A stretch of DNA of 61,178 nt from Paludibacteraceae bacterium (GTDB lineage Bacteria > Bacteroidota > Bacteroidia > Bacteroidales > Paludibacteraceae). This document shows, piece by piece, positions 38,006 to 46,099 of this stretch. Positions within the stretch are counted from its first letter, which is position 1, and every line of letters starts with the position of its first letter. Made by a program: the position numbers and the translations under genes. Under the pieces are notes generated by a model that did not search any database, was not told where the DNA came from, and saw only the letters and a program-made list of their open reading frames with translations. The stretch spans positions 1 through 61,178 of the forward strand of contig JAILLP010000017.1 in assembly GCA_024693065.1 (NCBI GenBank). The letters are read 5' to 3'.

Positions 38006-41000
38006 TTACCTCAACACTGTGACGTGTCCCACGAATATGTTGTCTTGGTAGCTGTTGTTGATGAGGTACCAATAGTCGGAGGATGGTACATCATTGCCGT
38101 TCTCGTCCTTTCCGTCCCATCCAGTCTCGTTCTCGTATATCTCGTAGAGTCTGACGATTCTTCCATACCTGTCGTAGATTTTAACTGTGGACGGACGCTT
38201 TTCTATGTTCTCAATATGCCAATAGTCTCTTACGCCATCGCCGTTAGGCGTGAAATATGCGTCTGGAATAATCTGGAAGGTGTCCATGGCCCATGACAAT
38301 TGAAGCGTGACGATACTGTCACATCCATGCTCGTTTTTGAGAGAGATCGTATATGTGCCAGGCTTTTCGATAAGTATGTCGCCGAACGCATAGGTGTCGT
38401 CGCTCATTGAATCGAATATCGTCACTTTGTCTTTGGTGTAGACTTCCACATGGGTCGATAGGGTATCTATGTTTTTCCCCACGATGGACACCACCAATTG
38501 GTACGTTCCGCTGTCTCTTACGGAGACATTTCCTATTGTCACGACCGGATCATTGGAAATGATGCCATTAGGTCCTATCCATTCTACTTGCACCTTGTTA
38601 GGGACGTCCTGTGCGGAAAGTGTCAGCGCCTCGCCTTCGCAGATTGGTCCGTTGTCGCTGATGCTGATGTTTATATCCTCTGTTTGGAGGGTGAGATGAA
38701 CGGTACTATCACATCCGTGTGTGGATGTAAATGTCTCAGTGTATGTCCCTTCTGCGGTCAGTTGGTTGGAACCGAAGGTGTAGGACTCTCCTGTCAATAT
38801 GGTGACGGTTGTGTCGATTCCTATTTTGCTGTATACTTCCACATTTGTGCGCGCAATTTCTTTCAACTCGCCTGTCTCTCCTTGGAACATATCGGTCTTG
38901 ACGATGTATTCGCCTGCGTCACTGGCCTTGGCTCCTGGAATGGTGATTCCGAATCCTCCCTCTTGGGTGAAGTTGTTTGGACCGAACCAGTGCAGGCTAT
39001 TCTCCGGGAAATGCCTGGTGGTGACGGTTATGGATAATGCTTCATCTTCGCAGATTGGTCCGTTGTCGCTGATGGAGGCTTCAGGTGTCTCTTCGAGGAG
39101 CGTGAGGCGCACAATGCTGTCGCAACCTTGTGCGGAAAGGTATGTCTCCGTGTATGTTCCTGCTGACGTCAACTGGTTGTTCCCGAAGGTATAGGATAGG
39201 CCTGTCAAAATGGTGACGGTTGTGTCGACCTCGATTTTGTTGTGTACTTCCACACTTGTGCGTGCGATTTCCTTTAACTCGCCTGTCTCTCCTTGGAATA
39301 TATCTGTTTTGACGATGTATTCGCCTGCGTCACTGGCCTTGGCACCTGGAATGGTGATTCCGAATCCTCCCTCTTGGGTGAAGTTGTTCGGACCGGACCA
39401 GTGCAGGCTATTCTCCGGGTAATGTCTGGTGGTGATGGTTATGGATAACGCTTCATCTTCGCAGATCGGTCCGTTGTTGCTGATGGAGGCTTCAGGAGTC
39501 TCTTCGAGGAGCGTGAGGTGCACAGTACTGTCGCAACCTTGTGCGGAAGGGAATGTTTCCGTGTATGTCCCTGCTGACGTCAACCGGTTGTTCCCGAAGG
39601 TATAGGATAGACCAGTTAGAATGGTGACGGTTGTGTCGACCTCGATTTTGTTGTGTACTTCCACACTTGTGCGTGCGATTTCCTTTAACTCGCCTGTCTC
39701 TCCTTGGAATATATCAGTCTTGACGATGTATTCACCTGCGTCACTGGACTTGGCACCTGGAATGGTGATTCCGAATCCTCCCTCTTGGGTGAAGTTGTTC
39801 GGACCGGACCAGTGCAGGCTATTCTCCGGGTAATGTCTGGTGGTGACGGTTATGGATAATGCTTCATCTTCACAGATCGGTCCGTTGTCGCTGATGGAGG
39901 CTTCAGGCGTCTCTTCGAGGAGCGTGAGGTGCACAATGCTGTCGCAACCTTGTGCGGAAGGGAAAGTATCCGTGTATGTCCCTGCTGACGTCAACTGGTT
40001 GTTCCCGAAGGTATAGGATAGGCCTGTCAAAATGGTGACGGTTGTGTCGACCTCGATTTTGTTGTGTACTATGATACTTGTACGTGCGACTTCTTTCAAT
40101 TCGCCTGTCTGTCCTTGGAATATATCTGTCTTGACGATGTACTCGCCTGCGTTATTAGCCTTGACGTCCTTAATGGTTAGTTCAAGTCCCCCGTCCTGAC
40201 TGAAGTTGTTCGGACCGGACCAATGAAGACTGTTGCTCGGGGCATTGCAGGAGGTGAGGGATATGATCAGTGTGTCGCCTTCACATAGGGGACCGTTGTC
40301 GCTTATGGTGGCTTCTGGGGTTCCCACATGGAGGGTGAGATGGACTGTGCTGTCGCATCCGTTGGAGGATGTGAAAGTCTCGGTGTAGGTCCCTTCTGTG
40401 GTCAGTTGGTTGGAGCCGAATGTATAAGACAATCCGGCAGGTATAATGACGGTGGTGTCTATGTCGTATTTGTTGTATATTTCAACCGGTATGCGGAAGT
40501 ATTCGATCATTTCGCCTGTCGTTCCCATGAACACGTCCGATTTCACCACATATTCTCCGGAGCCGCTTGGTTTGACGTCTGTGATGGTGACCTCTAATCC
40601 TCCATCTTGGGTGAAGTTATTCGGACCGAACCAATGGAGGCTGTTCTCAGGATAGTAGTCGGATACTGTTATTGTCAAGGTTCCTCCTTCGCAGAGAGGA
40701 GTATTGCTGTAAATGTTTTTTTTCGCATCGGAGACGGTGAGTGTAACGATCGAATCACAATCATTTCCTCTGTGGAATGTCTCCGTATATGTGCCCGCCG
40801 CATTAATGTTCTGTGTGCCGAAGACGATGGTTTCCCCACCATGGAGAGTCGTGTCCTTCGTTGTGGTAAGGTGCGAGTGTACCTCGACGGTAATGTGTCC
40901 GGCATTTTCAACATTGCCGTTGATGTCCATTGTTAGCGTATATTGCCCACCATCGTTTACTGTCATGTTTGGGATAGATATGTTTTTCCCGGTCAACACA

Positions 41001-42367
41001 TCTCCGTTGGGTGTGATCCAACTGAATGTGGCGCCAGGTATGTTTTCTTCCGCATTTAGGACAAGTGTTTCTCCTTCGCACAATGGGCTATTGGATGACA
41101 TGTCAATTTTCCTGACATTCAGGTGGAGCGTAACGAGGCTGTCACACCCTGTCTTCGAGGTCAGGTTGTAGGAATATGTGCCTTCGTCCGTGAGTATATC
41201 GTCACCAATGGCAAAGGCCTCTCCATCCTTGATGTCCACGGTTGTGTCTGTTTGATAAGTAGGGTTGACCACCACGTCCAAATAGACAACGGGAGAGTAG
41301 ATTCCGTTGGCGCACATTTGGACAGAATATGTTCCCTCATGGTCTTTATCTGCGTGTTGTATGATCGGGTTCTTATCCGTGGAGTAAAAACCATTGGGAC
41401 CTGTCCATACGAAGGTTGCGGAAGGGGGGGCATTGTTGACGTGGAAGTTGATGTCGCCGTCTTTGCATACGTCGTTTACGCTTGCATCAATGATGATGTC
41501 ACAGTTTGTCTGAACCGATGGACCATATTTGTCGAAGCTGATAGTCCCTGGTTCTTGGGAGTAATTGGTCACAAGCAATATGTACCATTCTCCCGCTTTC
41601 GCATTTTCGATGTGGCATATCTCCTTCGCATTCTCGCTGTAACTACAGTCGACGATGTGTCCGTTGGGGAATTCGTCCAACTTGCTTCGGAAACAATTGG
41701 ATGAGATGTCGTAGTATAGGGGATTCATCGCCTTGTATGGCTGAAGTAAGGAATCGTATTCGAAATATAGATTGTTAAGGGTATAAACCGAGTCAAGATA
41801 TTCCTCGTCGGTTATTAGGCCAAGGGAAACTAGGGATTCCATCGTATTGAAATCTCGGATCACTTGATCCCTTAGATTCTTGTATTTCTCTAATGAGTCA
41901 TTTATCTCCGTGAATTCGGGTGAGTATGTACACCCTTCTTCCGGAAGGGTTAATGGTCCTGTGGATATCGGCGTCTCGAGTTGTAAATACTCTTCAGATG
42001 ATTCACATACCTTCTTGAGCATGTCGGTTTTCGAGGAGCCTTCGAAAGGTCCGAAGCATACAAAGTCAATGTCTTGCTGTTCGGAGTGGGATATCAAGAT
42101 GTACATCTGGCCATCTTCCTCAATCTGCATGACAAACCACGCTGGGGATGGTGTGCTACCTAAACATCCGATGTATTTGTTACCCCAAAAATCCACATTT
42201 TCACTCGTTGTGTCAGCGGAATATGTGATGCCATATTCGTTCTCTTGCGTACAGAACGGAATCACCTCGTCAAAATCAGGAAGCGGACATTGCGCCCAAC
42301 TCACGCTGCCCGTTGTTAGCAAGGAAAGAACGGTTGCGACGATTAATAATAATTTTCTTTTACCCAT
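38006..42367 (-). CDS. Giant T9SS type B secreted protein with Ig/PKD-like repeats
   Basis: The 1453-residue protein starts with a clear signal peptide (KLLLIVATVLSLLTTGSVSWA) at 42367; an upstream in-frame ATG at 42442 would bury it. The N-terminal ~330 residues are a unique beta domain. Then come about seven repeats, each built as NGPICEDEALSIT, an SLHWSGPNNFTQEGG core, SDAGEYIVKTD, and the closing TVTILTGLSYTFGNNQLTSAG with GCDS(I/T)V(H/R)LTL. The last ~90 residues form the gliding-motility-associated C-terminal domain (YFTPNGDGVRDYW, VKIYDRYGRIV, GWDGKDENGNDVPSSDYWY), a T9SS type B signal. Probably a surface adhesin. The inner repeats are nearly identical at DNA level. Confidence 0.92.
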   Translation of the reverse strand: MGKRKLLLIVATVLSLLTTGSVSWAQCPLPDFDEVIPFCTQENEYGITYSADTTSENVDFWGNKYIGCLGSTPSPAWFVMQIEEDGQMYILISHSEQQDIDFVCFGPFEGSSKTDMLKKVCESSEEYLQLETPISTGPLTLPEEGCTYSPEFTEINDSLEKYKNLRDQVIRDFNTMESLVSLGLITDEEYLDSVYTLNNLYFEYDSLLQPYKAMNPLYYDISSNCFRSKLDEFPNGHIVDCSYSENAKEICHIENAKAGEWYILLVTNYSQEPGTISFDKYGPSVQTNCDIIIDASVNDVCKDGDINFHVNNAPPSATFVWTGPNGFYSTDKNPIIQHADKDHEGTYSVQMCANGIYSPVVYLDVVVNPTYQTDTTVDIKDGEAFAIGDDILTDEGTYSYNLTSKTGCDSLVTLHLNVRKIDMSSNSPLCEGETLVLNAEENIPGATFSWITPNGDVLTGKNISIPNMTVNDGGQYTLTMDINGNVENAGHITVEVHSHLTTTKDTTLHGGETIVFGTQNINAAGTYTETFHRGNDCDSIVTLTVSDAKKNIYSNTPLCEGGTLTITVSDYYPENSLHWFGPNNFTQDGGLEVTITDVKPSGSGEYVVKSDVFMGTTGEMIEYFRIPVEIYNKYDIDTTVIIPAGLSYTFGSNQLTTEGTYTETFTSSNGCDSTVHLTLHVGTPEATISDNGPLCEGDTLIISLTSCNAPSNSLHWSGPNNFSQDGGLELTIKDVKANNAGEYIVKTDIFQGQTGELKEVARTSIIVHNKIEVDTTVTILTGLSYTFGNNQLTSAGTYTDTFPSAQGCDSIVHLTLLEETPEASISDNGPICEDEALSITVTTRHYPENSLHWSGPNNFTQEGGFGITIPGAKSSDAGEYIVKTDIFQGETGELKEIARTSVEVHNKIEVDTTVTILTGLSYTFGNNRLTSAGTYTETFPSAQGCDSTVHLTLLEETPEASISNNGPICEDEALSITITTRHYPENSLHWSGPNNFTQEGGFGITIPGAKASDAGEYIVKTDIFQGETGELKEIARTSVEVHNKIEVDTTVTILTGLSYTFGNNQLTSAGTYTETYLSAQGCDSIVRLTLLEETPEASISDNGPICEDEALSITVTTRHFPENSLHWFGPNNFTQEGGFGITIPGAKASDAGEYIVKTDMFQGETGELKEIARTNVEVYSKIGIDTTVTILTGESYTFGSNQLTAEGTYTETFTSTHGCDSTVHLTLQTEDINISISDNGPICEGEALTLSAQDVPNKVQVEWIGPNGIISNDPVVTIGNVSVRDSGTYQLVVSIVGKNIDTLSTHVEVYTKDKVTIFDSMSDDTYAFGDILIEKPGTYTISLKNEHGCDSIVTLQLSWAMDTFQIIPDAYFTPNGDGVRDYWHIENIEKRPSTVKIYDRYGRIVRLYEIYENETGWDGKDENGNDVPSSDYWYLINNSYQDNIFVGHVTVLR
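38799..40443 (-). repeat. 411-base near-identical tandem repeats inside the T9SS type B gene
   Basis: Equivalent points recur at 38799, 39210, 39621 and 40032, an exact 411-base (137-codon) period. The central copies differ by only scattered substitutions, many silent, while outer copies are more diverged. This indicates recent unequal recombination or gene conversion. Confidence 0.9.
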
Positions 42368-42538
42368 TTTAATCTTAATATAACAAGATACCCTTTTATT
42401 ACCCTTGATATAAGCTATATATTGCTCTATATTCAAATTCATCTTCTGCCGTGGTTCCTAAGAAAAACCTTTTCAAACTACAGGGTTTTGTACTTGTTGA
42501 AAAAAAACAATATGTTTTAGGTCCCACTTTTATCATCG

Positions 42539-42546
42539 CAAATATA
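42539..42546 (-). promoter_or_regulatory. Promoter -7 box of the T9SS type B gene
   Basis: On the minus strand TATATTTG matches TAnnTTTG. Initiation near 42532 would give a leader of ~165 bases before the chosen start. It lies back-to-back with the transporter promoter at 42589. Confidence 0.45.
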
Positions 42547-42588
42547 ATATATTATTTCTCAAAATAATGCTTTTTCAATAGAATAATG

Positions 42589-42596
42589 TATCTTTG
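42589..42596 (+). promoter_or_regulatory. Promoter -7 box of the amino acid permease operon
   Basis: TATCTTTG matches the consensus. Initiation near 42603 gives a leader of ~90 bases before the start at 42692. No good TTTG at -33. Confidence 0.45.
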
Positions 42597-42691
42597 TTCA
42601 TTATTTGGACGGGTCCGCGAATTGATTTAATGTCCTATAGTCTTGTGTTTTGAGGGATCCGCCAAACATTAACTCGCATAACGTTCAGTGT

Positions 42692-44011
42692 ATGTCAAGT
42701 GCTAAGATAGGTTTTAGAACGACGGTGGCGTTTGTTGTCGCTAACATGGTGGGTGTGGGCGTCTTCACCTCTTTGGGATTCCAGTTGGTCGGGCTGTCCA
42801 ATCCTATCACAATTGCGTTAATATGGATCATAGGCGGGTTGACCGCTTTCTGTGGGGCTATCGCCTATAGTGAATTGGGGGCCTCCATGCCTCGCTCCGG
42901 TGGAGAATATAATTATCTGTCTGTCGTTTACCATCCTGCGCTAGGTTTCGTTTCCGGTTGGGCCTCTTTGGTGGTGGGCTTCTCCGCACCTGTGGCATTG
43001 ACTTGTATGGCCATGAGCTCTTACTTGGGAAATATATTTCCTCAACTGAATGCGAAATTGTTCGCCATGGTTGTGTTGACACTCATCACACTGATTCATG
43101 CGTTCGATGTGCGTGTCGGTACTCGCCTCCAGCGCTTTTTTACCTTGCTGAAGATTTTCATCATTGTTGTATTCATTGTGGCAGGTTTTGTAGCTGAGCC
43201 TGCTGGCTCGTCCAATTTCATCGGTTGGGGTGATTTCTCTTTGCGTGAGGTGTTTTCGCCAGCCTTTGCCATTTCCCTTGTTTGGGTCTACTATGCTTAT
43301 TCGGGGTGGAATGCGGCGGCCTATATATCTGGGGATGTGGAGAATCCTCAGCGGACGGTCCCCCGTGCACTTCTTTGTGGCACCGCCTTCGTGGCGGTTT
43401 TGTACCTCTTCCTGAATATGGTTTTCCTGCGCACTGCTCCCGTGTCGGAACTGACAGGGCAGATTGAGATAGGATTGATTTGCGCCAAACATATCTTCGG
43501 TGAGAATGGAGGGGAAATCATGGGCCTCTTAATTACCTTGATGCTTGTGTCTAGCATCAGTTCCATGGTTTTCGTTGGACCCCGTGTGGGCGCCGCGATG
43601 GGGGAGGACCATCGGATTTTCCGTTTTTTGACCAAAAAAAACAGACAGGGTTGCCCTTATGTTTCTGTGTGGGTGCAGTGGCTAGTTAGCGCAGTCATGC
43701 TTCTTTCCGGATCCTTCCGTGCCATTACGCAGTATACGGGTGTGGTCCTTTCGATATGTGCCTTGCTGTCGGTCGTTGGAGTGATTGTCCACCGTCATAG
43801 GTTTCCTGATGCGCCACGACCTTACCGTACTTGGGCATACCCTTGGCCTATCGTGTTTTTCGCGGCGATCATCCTATGGTCGGTCACCTATATGCTCTAT
43901 GTGGATTTCACTGATGATGATAATGTGCCGTGGACGACTATACTGAGTTTCGCCACCATTTTTTCGGGTTTGATATTATATTGGATTAACAAAAAGATAT
44001 GCGACAAATGA
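42692..44011 (+). CDS. APC-family amino acid permease
   Basis: An inner-membrane transporter (439 residues from the chosen ATG) with about 12 hydrophobic segments. The APC signature at helix 1 is visible (VVANMVGVGVFTSLGF, the unwound GxG substrate-binding stretch), then SGGEYNYLSVVYHPALGFVSGW and the helix 6 region (SLVWVYYAYSGWNAAAYISGDVENPQRTVPRALL). Substrate cannot be assigned; the closest flavour is the LAT/neutral amino acid exchanger-like group. A TTG 42 bases upstream is an alternative start without better context. It overlaps the lipoprotein gene by 4 bases (ATGA). Confidence 0.9.
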   Translation: MSSAKIGFRTTVAFVVANMVGVGVFTSLGFQLVGLSNPITIALIWIIGGLTAFCGAIAYSELGASMPRSGGEYNYLSVVYHPALGFVSGWASLVVGFSAPVALTCMAMSSYLGNIFPQLNAKLFAMVVLTLITLIHAFDVRVGTRLQRFFTLLKIFIIVVFIVAGFVAEPAGSSNFIGWGDFSLREVFSPAFAISLVWVYYAYSGWNAAAYISGDVENPQRTVPRALLCGTAFVAVLYLFLNMVFLRTAPVSELTGQIEIGLICAKHIFGENGGEIMGLLITLMLVSSISSMVFVGPRVGAAMGEDHRIFRFLTKKNRQGCPYVSVWVQWLVSAVMLLSGSFRAITQYTGVVLSICALLSVVGVIVHRHRFPDAPRPYRTWAYPWPIVFFAAIILWSVTYMLYVDFTDDDNVPWTTILSFATIFSGLILYWINKKICDK

Positions 44012-45174
44012 AAAGGAACAGTAGTGTGATGTGTTTGGCCTGCTTGTGCATGGCCCTGTTGTTGGGCTGTGTGGAGGGCAACAAAGGGAAAACTTCTCGG
44101 CGGCAGAAGGACACTGTTTCTGTGGAGGCCGTGCAGGACTCTTTGCAGGAACCCGTCTTGAAGGATCTGGTCGAGGATTCGGCGGTGAACAAGGCGGCTC
44201 GCTTTTATGCGGGTATCGAATGCGACAGCTCAAGTCTGACAGAGAAACAACTGGACATGTGGAAGTCCTATTCGAAGAAAATCGGTGGCCTGATTAAGAT
44301 CAGTTCCTCCACCTTGCGGAAGGCGGATACCTTGATGGCTAGGGACATGGCGGATTTGCGCGACTCGTGCGACTTCGTCTTCTATCCTTTCAGCGGTCCC
44401 GATTTCCTCTATCCGATCACCTTATTCCCTGATGCGGACTATTATTTCCTGGCCGGACTGGAGCCTACGGGTACGATTGACACCACGATGAATGCGGAGG
44501 AGAATTATTTTAGAAAATATACCTCTTCGCTGAATGTCTATCTGCAATGTAGCTTCTTCCGCACTCTTTCCATGCACAATGATTTTGACAGTGAGGAGAT
44601 CGATGGCATATTGCCGGTCATCTCTATGCTGATGGCCCATAGCGACTGTAAAATCATTTCGTCCCGTTTCTTGGACATCGCTGAGGATGGCACGTTGGTT
44701 GACACTGTGGGAGGGAAAAAGCCTTTCTTGGCGGAGATTAAGTTCTTTCAACCCAAGTCTCCGTACCATGAGCAGACGCTCTATTACATGTCGGCTAATT
44801 TGCATGACCGTAGCTACAAGGAGTCTTTTTCCGCTTTCCTGGACGCCACCTTGCCTAACCACCATGTCGTCACTTACCTGAAGGCCGCTTCATATCTGAT
44901 GCATAAGCCTTATTTCTCCAAGGTCAGGGATGCGATCTTAGGTCATTCCATGGCCATCCTCGAGGACGATTCAGGCATTCCTTACAAGTTCCTGAAGGAT
45001 TGGAATGTCTCTCTGTATGGCACGTACATGAAACCGCTTAAGCTTTTTGGCAAATATGTTTACCAAACTGACTTGATGGAACGTTATGAGACGGATTCCG
45101 TACGTCCTCTGAACTTCCGTATTGGTTATAATAATCCTTCCAATTGGCTATGCGCCAGGAAGATAAATAAATGA
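44008..45174 (+). CDS. Lipoprotein of unknown function
   Basis: The 388-residue protein starts at the ATG that overlaps the permease stop (ATGA); another ATG lies three codons upstream. The signal MKRNSSVMCLACLCMALLLGC ends in a canonical lipobox (LLGC). A short Lys/Arg/Thr linker precedes a mixed alpha/beta domain with no motif I recognise; FVFYPFSGPDFLYPITLFP near residue 115 is its most distinctive stretch. Sandwiched between a permease and a secreted hydrolase, it may belong to a nutrient-acquisition unit, but this is only context. Confidence 0.8.
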   Translation: MKRNSSVMCLACLCMALLLGCVEGNKGKTSRRQKDTVSVEAVQDSLQEPVLKDLVEDSAVNKAARFYAGIECDSSSLTEKQLDMWKSYSKKIGGLIKISSSTLRKADTLMARDMADLRDSCDFVFYPFSGPDFLYPITLFPDADYYFLAGLEPTGTIDTTMNAEENYFRKYTSSLNVYLQCSFFRTLSMHNDFDSEEIDGILPVISMLMAHSDCKIISSRFLDIAEDGTLVDTVGGKKPFLAEIKFFQPKSPYHEQTLYYMSANLHDRSYKESFSAFLDATLPNHHVVTYLKAASYLMHKPYFSKVRDAILGHSMAILEDDSGIPYKFLKDWNVSLYGTYMKPLKLFGKYVYQTDLMERYETDSVRPLNFRIGYNNPSNWLCARKINK

Positions 45175-45181
45175 TGGGACA

Positions 45182-46060
45182 ATGAATCGCTGGCTTGCTA
45201 TTATCTGTTTATCCCTCCTTCCTCTTTCCGCGAATGCGGAGATCGGGAATATCTCTGTGGGGGAAAATCAAAAGATTTACTACGAGGAGTATGGTCAGGG
45301 GGAGCCTGTCATCTTGTTGCATGGGCACACCTTGGACAGACGCATGTGGAATGCTCAGGTGGAGTTGCTGCGGGATAGTTTCCGGGTAATCGTTCCTGAC
45401 CTTCGAGGCTATGGCTTGTCCTCCGATCCGTTCCCTTACCAGCAGTTCACCTACACGGATGATGTGATTGCGCTGATGGATTCTTTGTCCATCAGGAAGG
45501 CGCATGTCGTCGGACTCTCCATGGGGGCTTACGTGGCGGGTGAGTTGCTTGCGATGCATCCCGACAGGCTGCTGTCCTGCATGATGGTGGCGGGTGAGAT
45601 TTGCGGCCGACCTGGACCTTCGACTCCGAAGACGAAGGAGGAGAGGGAGCGTCAGCGGATTGGCAATGCGAAGATCCAGCAACAGGGCTTGGATAAGTAC
45701 AAGCGGGATAGGGTGGAGGACCTGATCCGGCGTGCTGGATCCCGTGGCGAGGAGATGCGCATTGCCTTGACGGAGATGATCATGGAGTGGGGGGCATGGC
45801 AGGTAACGCACGTCACCGCACGCATTTACTATGGCCAGGAGGCTTTCCAAAGCTTGAAAAGAAACAAACCTGACGTACGCACGTTGATTGTTTATGGAGA
45901 ACTGGAGGGGAAAAAGCCTAGCCGAATGTTGAATTACCTTTCTAATGCAGAACAAATTACGATTCCGGATTGTGGACATATGGTCAATATGGAGCAACCG
46001 GAACGATTCAATTCTTTGATACTAAACTGGTTGCGCGGATTGCCCGTGGAAGGTGAATGA
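45182..46060 (+). CDS. Secreted alpha/beta-hydrolase
   Basis: A 292-residue hydrolase with a signal peptide (MNRWLAIICLSLLPLSANA). The fold markers are VILLHGHTLDRRMW (oxyanion HG), VIVPDLRGYGLSSD, the nucleophile elbow GLSMGAY (Ser) and the C-terminal GHMVNMEQPERF (His). A likely acid is in the YGELEGKKP region, Glu or the missing Asp, so the triad acid is uncertain. Periplasmic esterase or peptidase activity is expected; substrate unknown. 7 bases after the lipoprotein gene. Confidence 0.88.
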   Translation: MNRWLAIICLSLLPLSANAEIGNISVGENQKIYYEEYGQGEPVILLHGHTLDRRMWNAQVELLRDSFRVIVPDLRGYGLSSDPFPYQQFTYTDDVIALMDSLSIRKAHVVGLSMGAYVAGELLAMHPDRLLSCMMVAGEICGRPGPSTPKTKEERERQRIGNAKIQQQGLDKYKRDRVEDLIRRAGSRGEEMRIALTEMIMEWGAWQVTHVTARIYYGQEAFQSLKRNKPDVRTLIVYGELEGKKPSRMLNYLSNAEQITIPDCGHMVNMEQPERFNSLILNWLRGLPVEGE

Positions 46061-46099
46061 TGCTCTGTGAACTAATTGCAGATTGGGAGGATTATCGTG

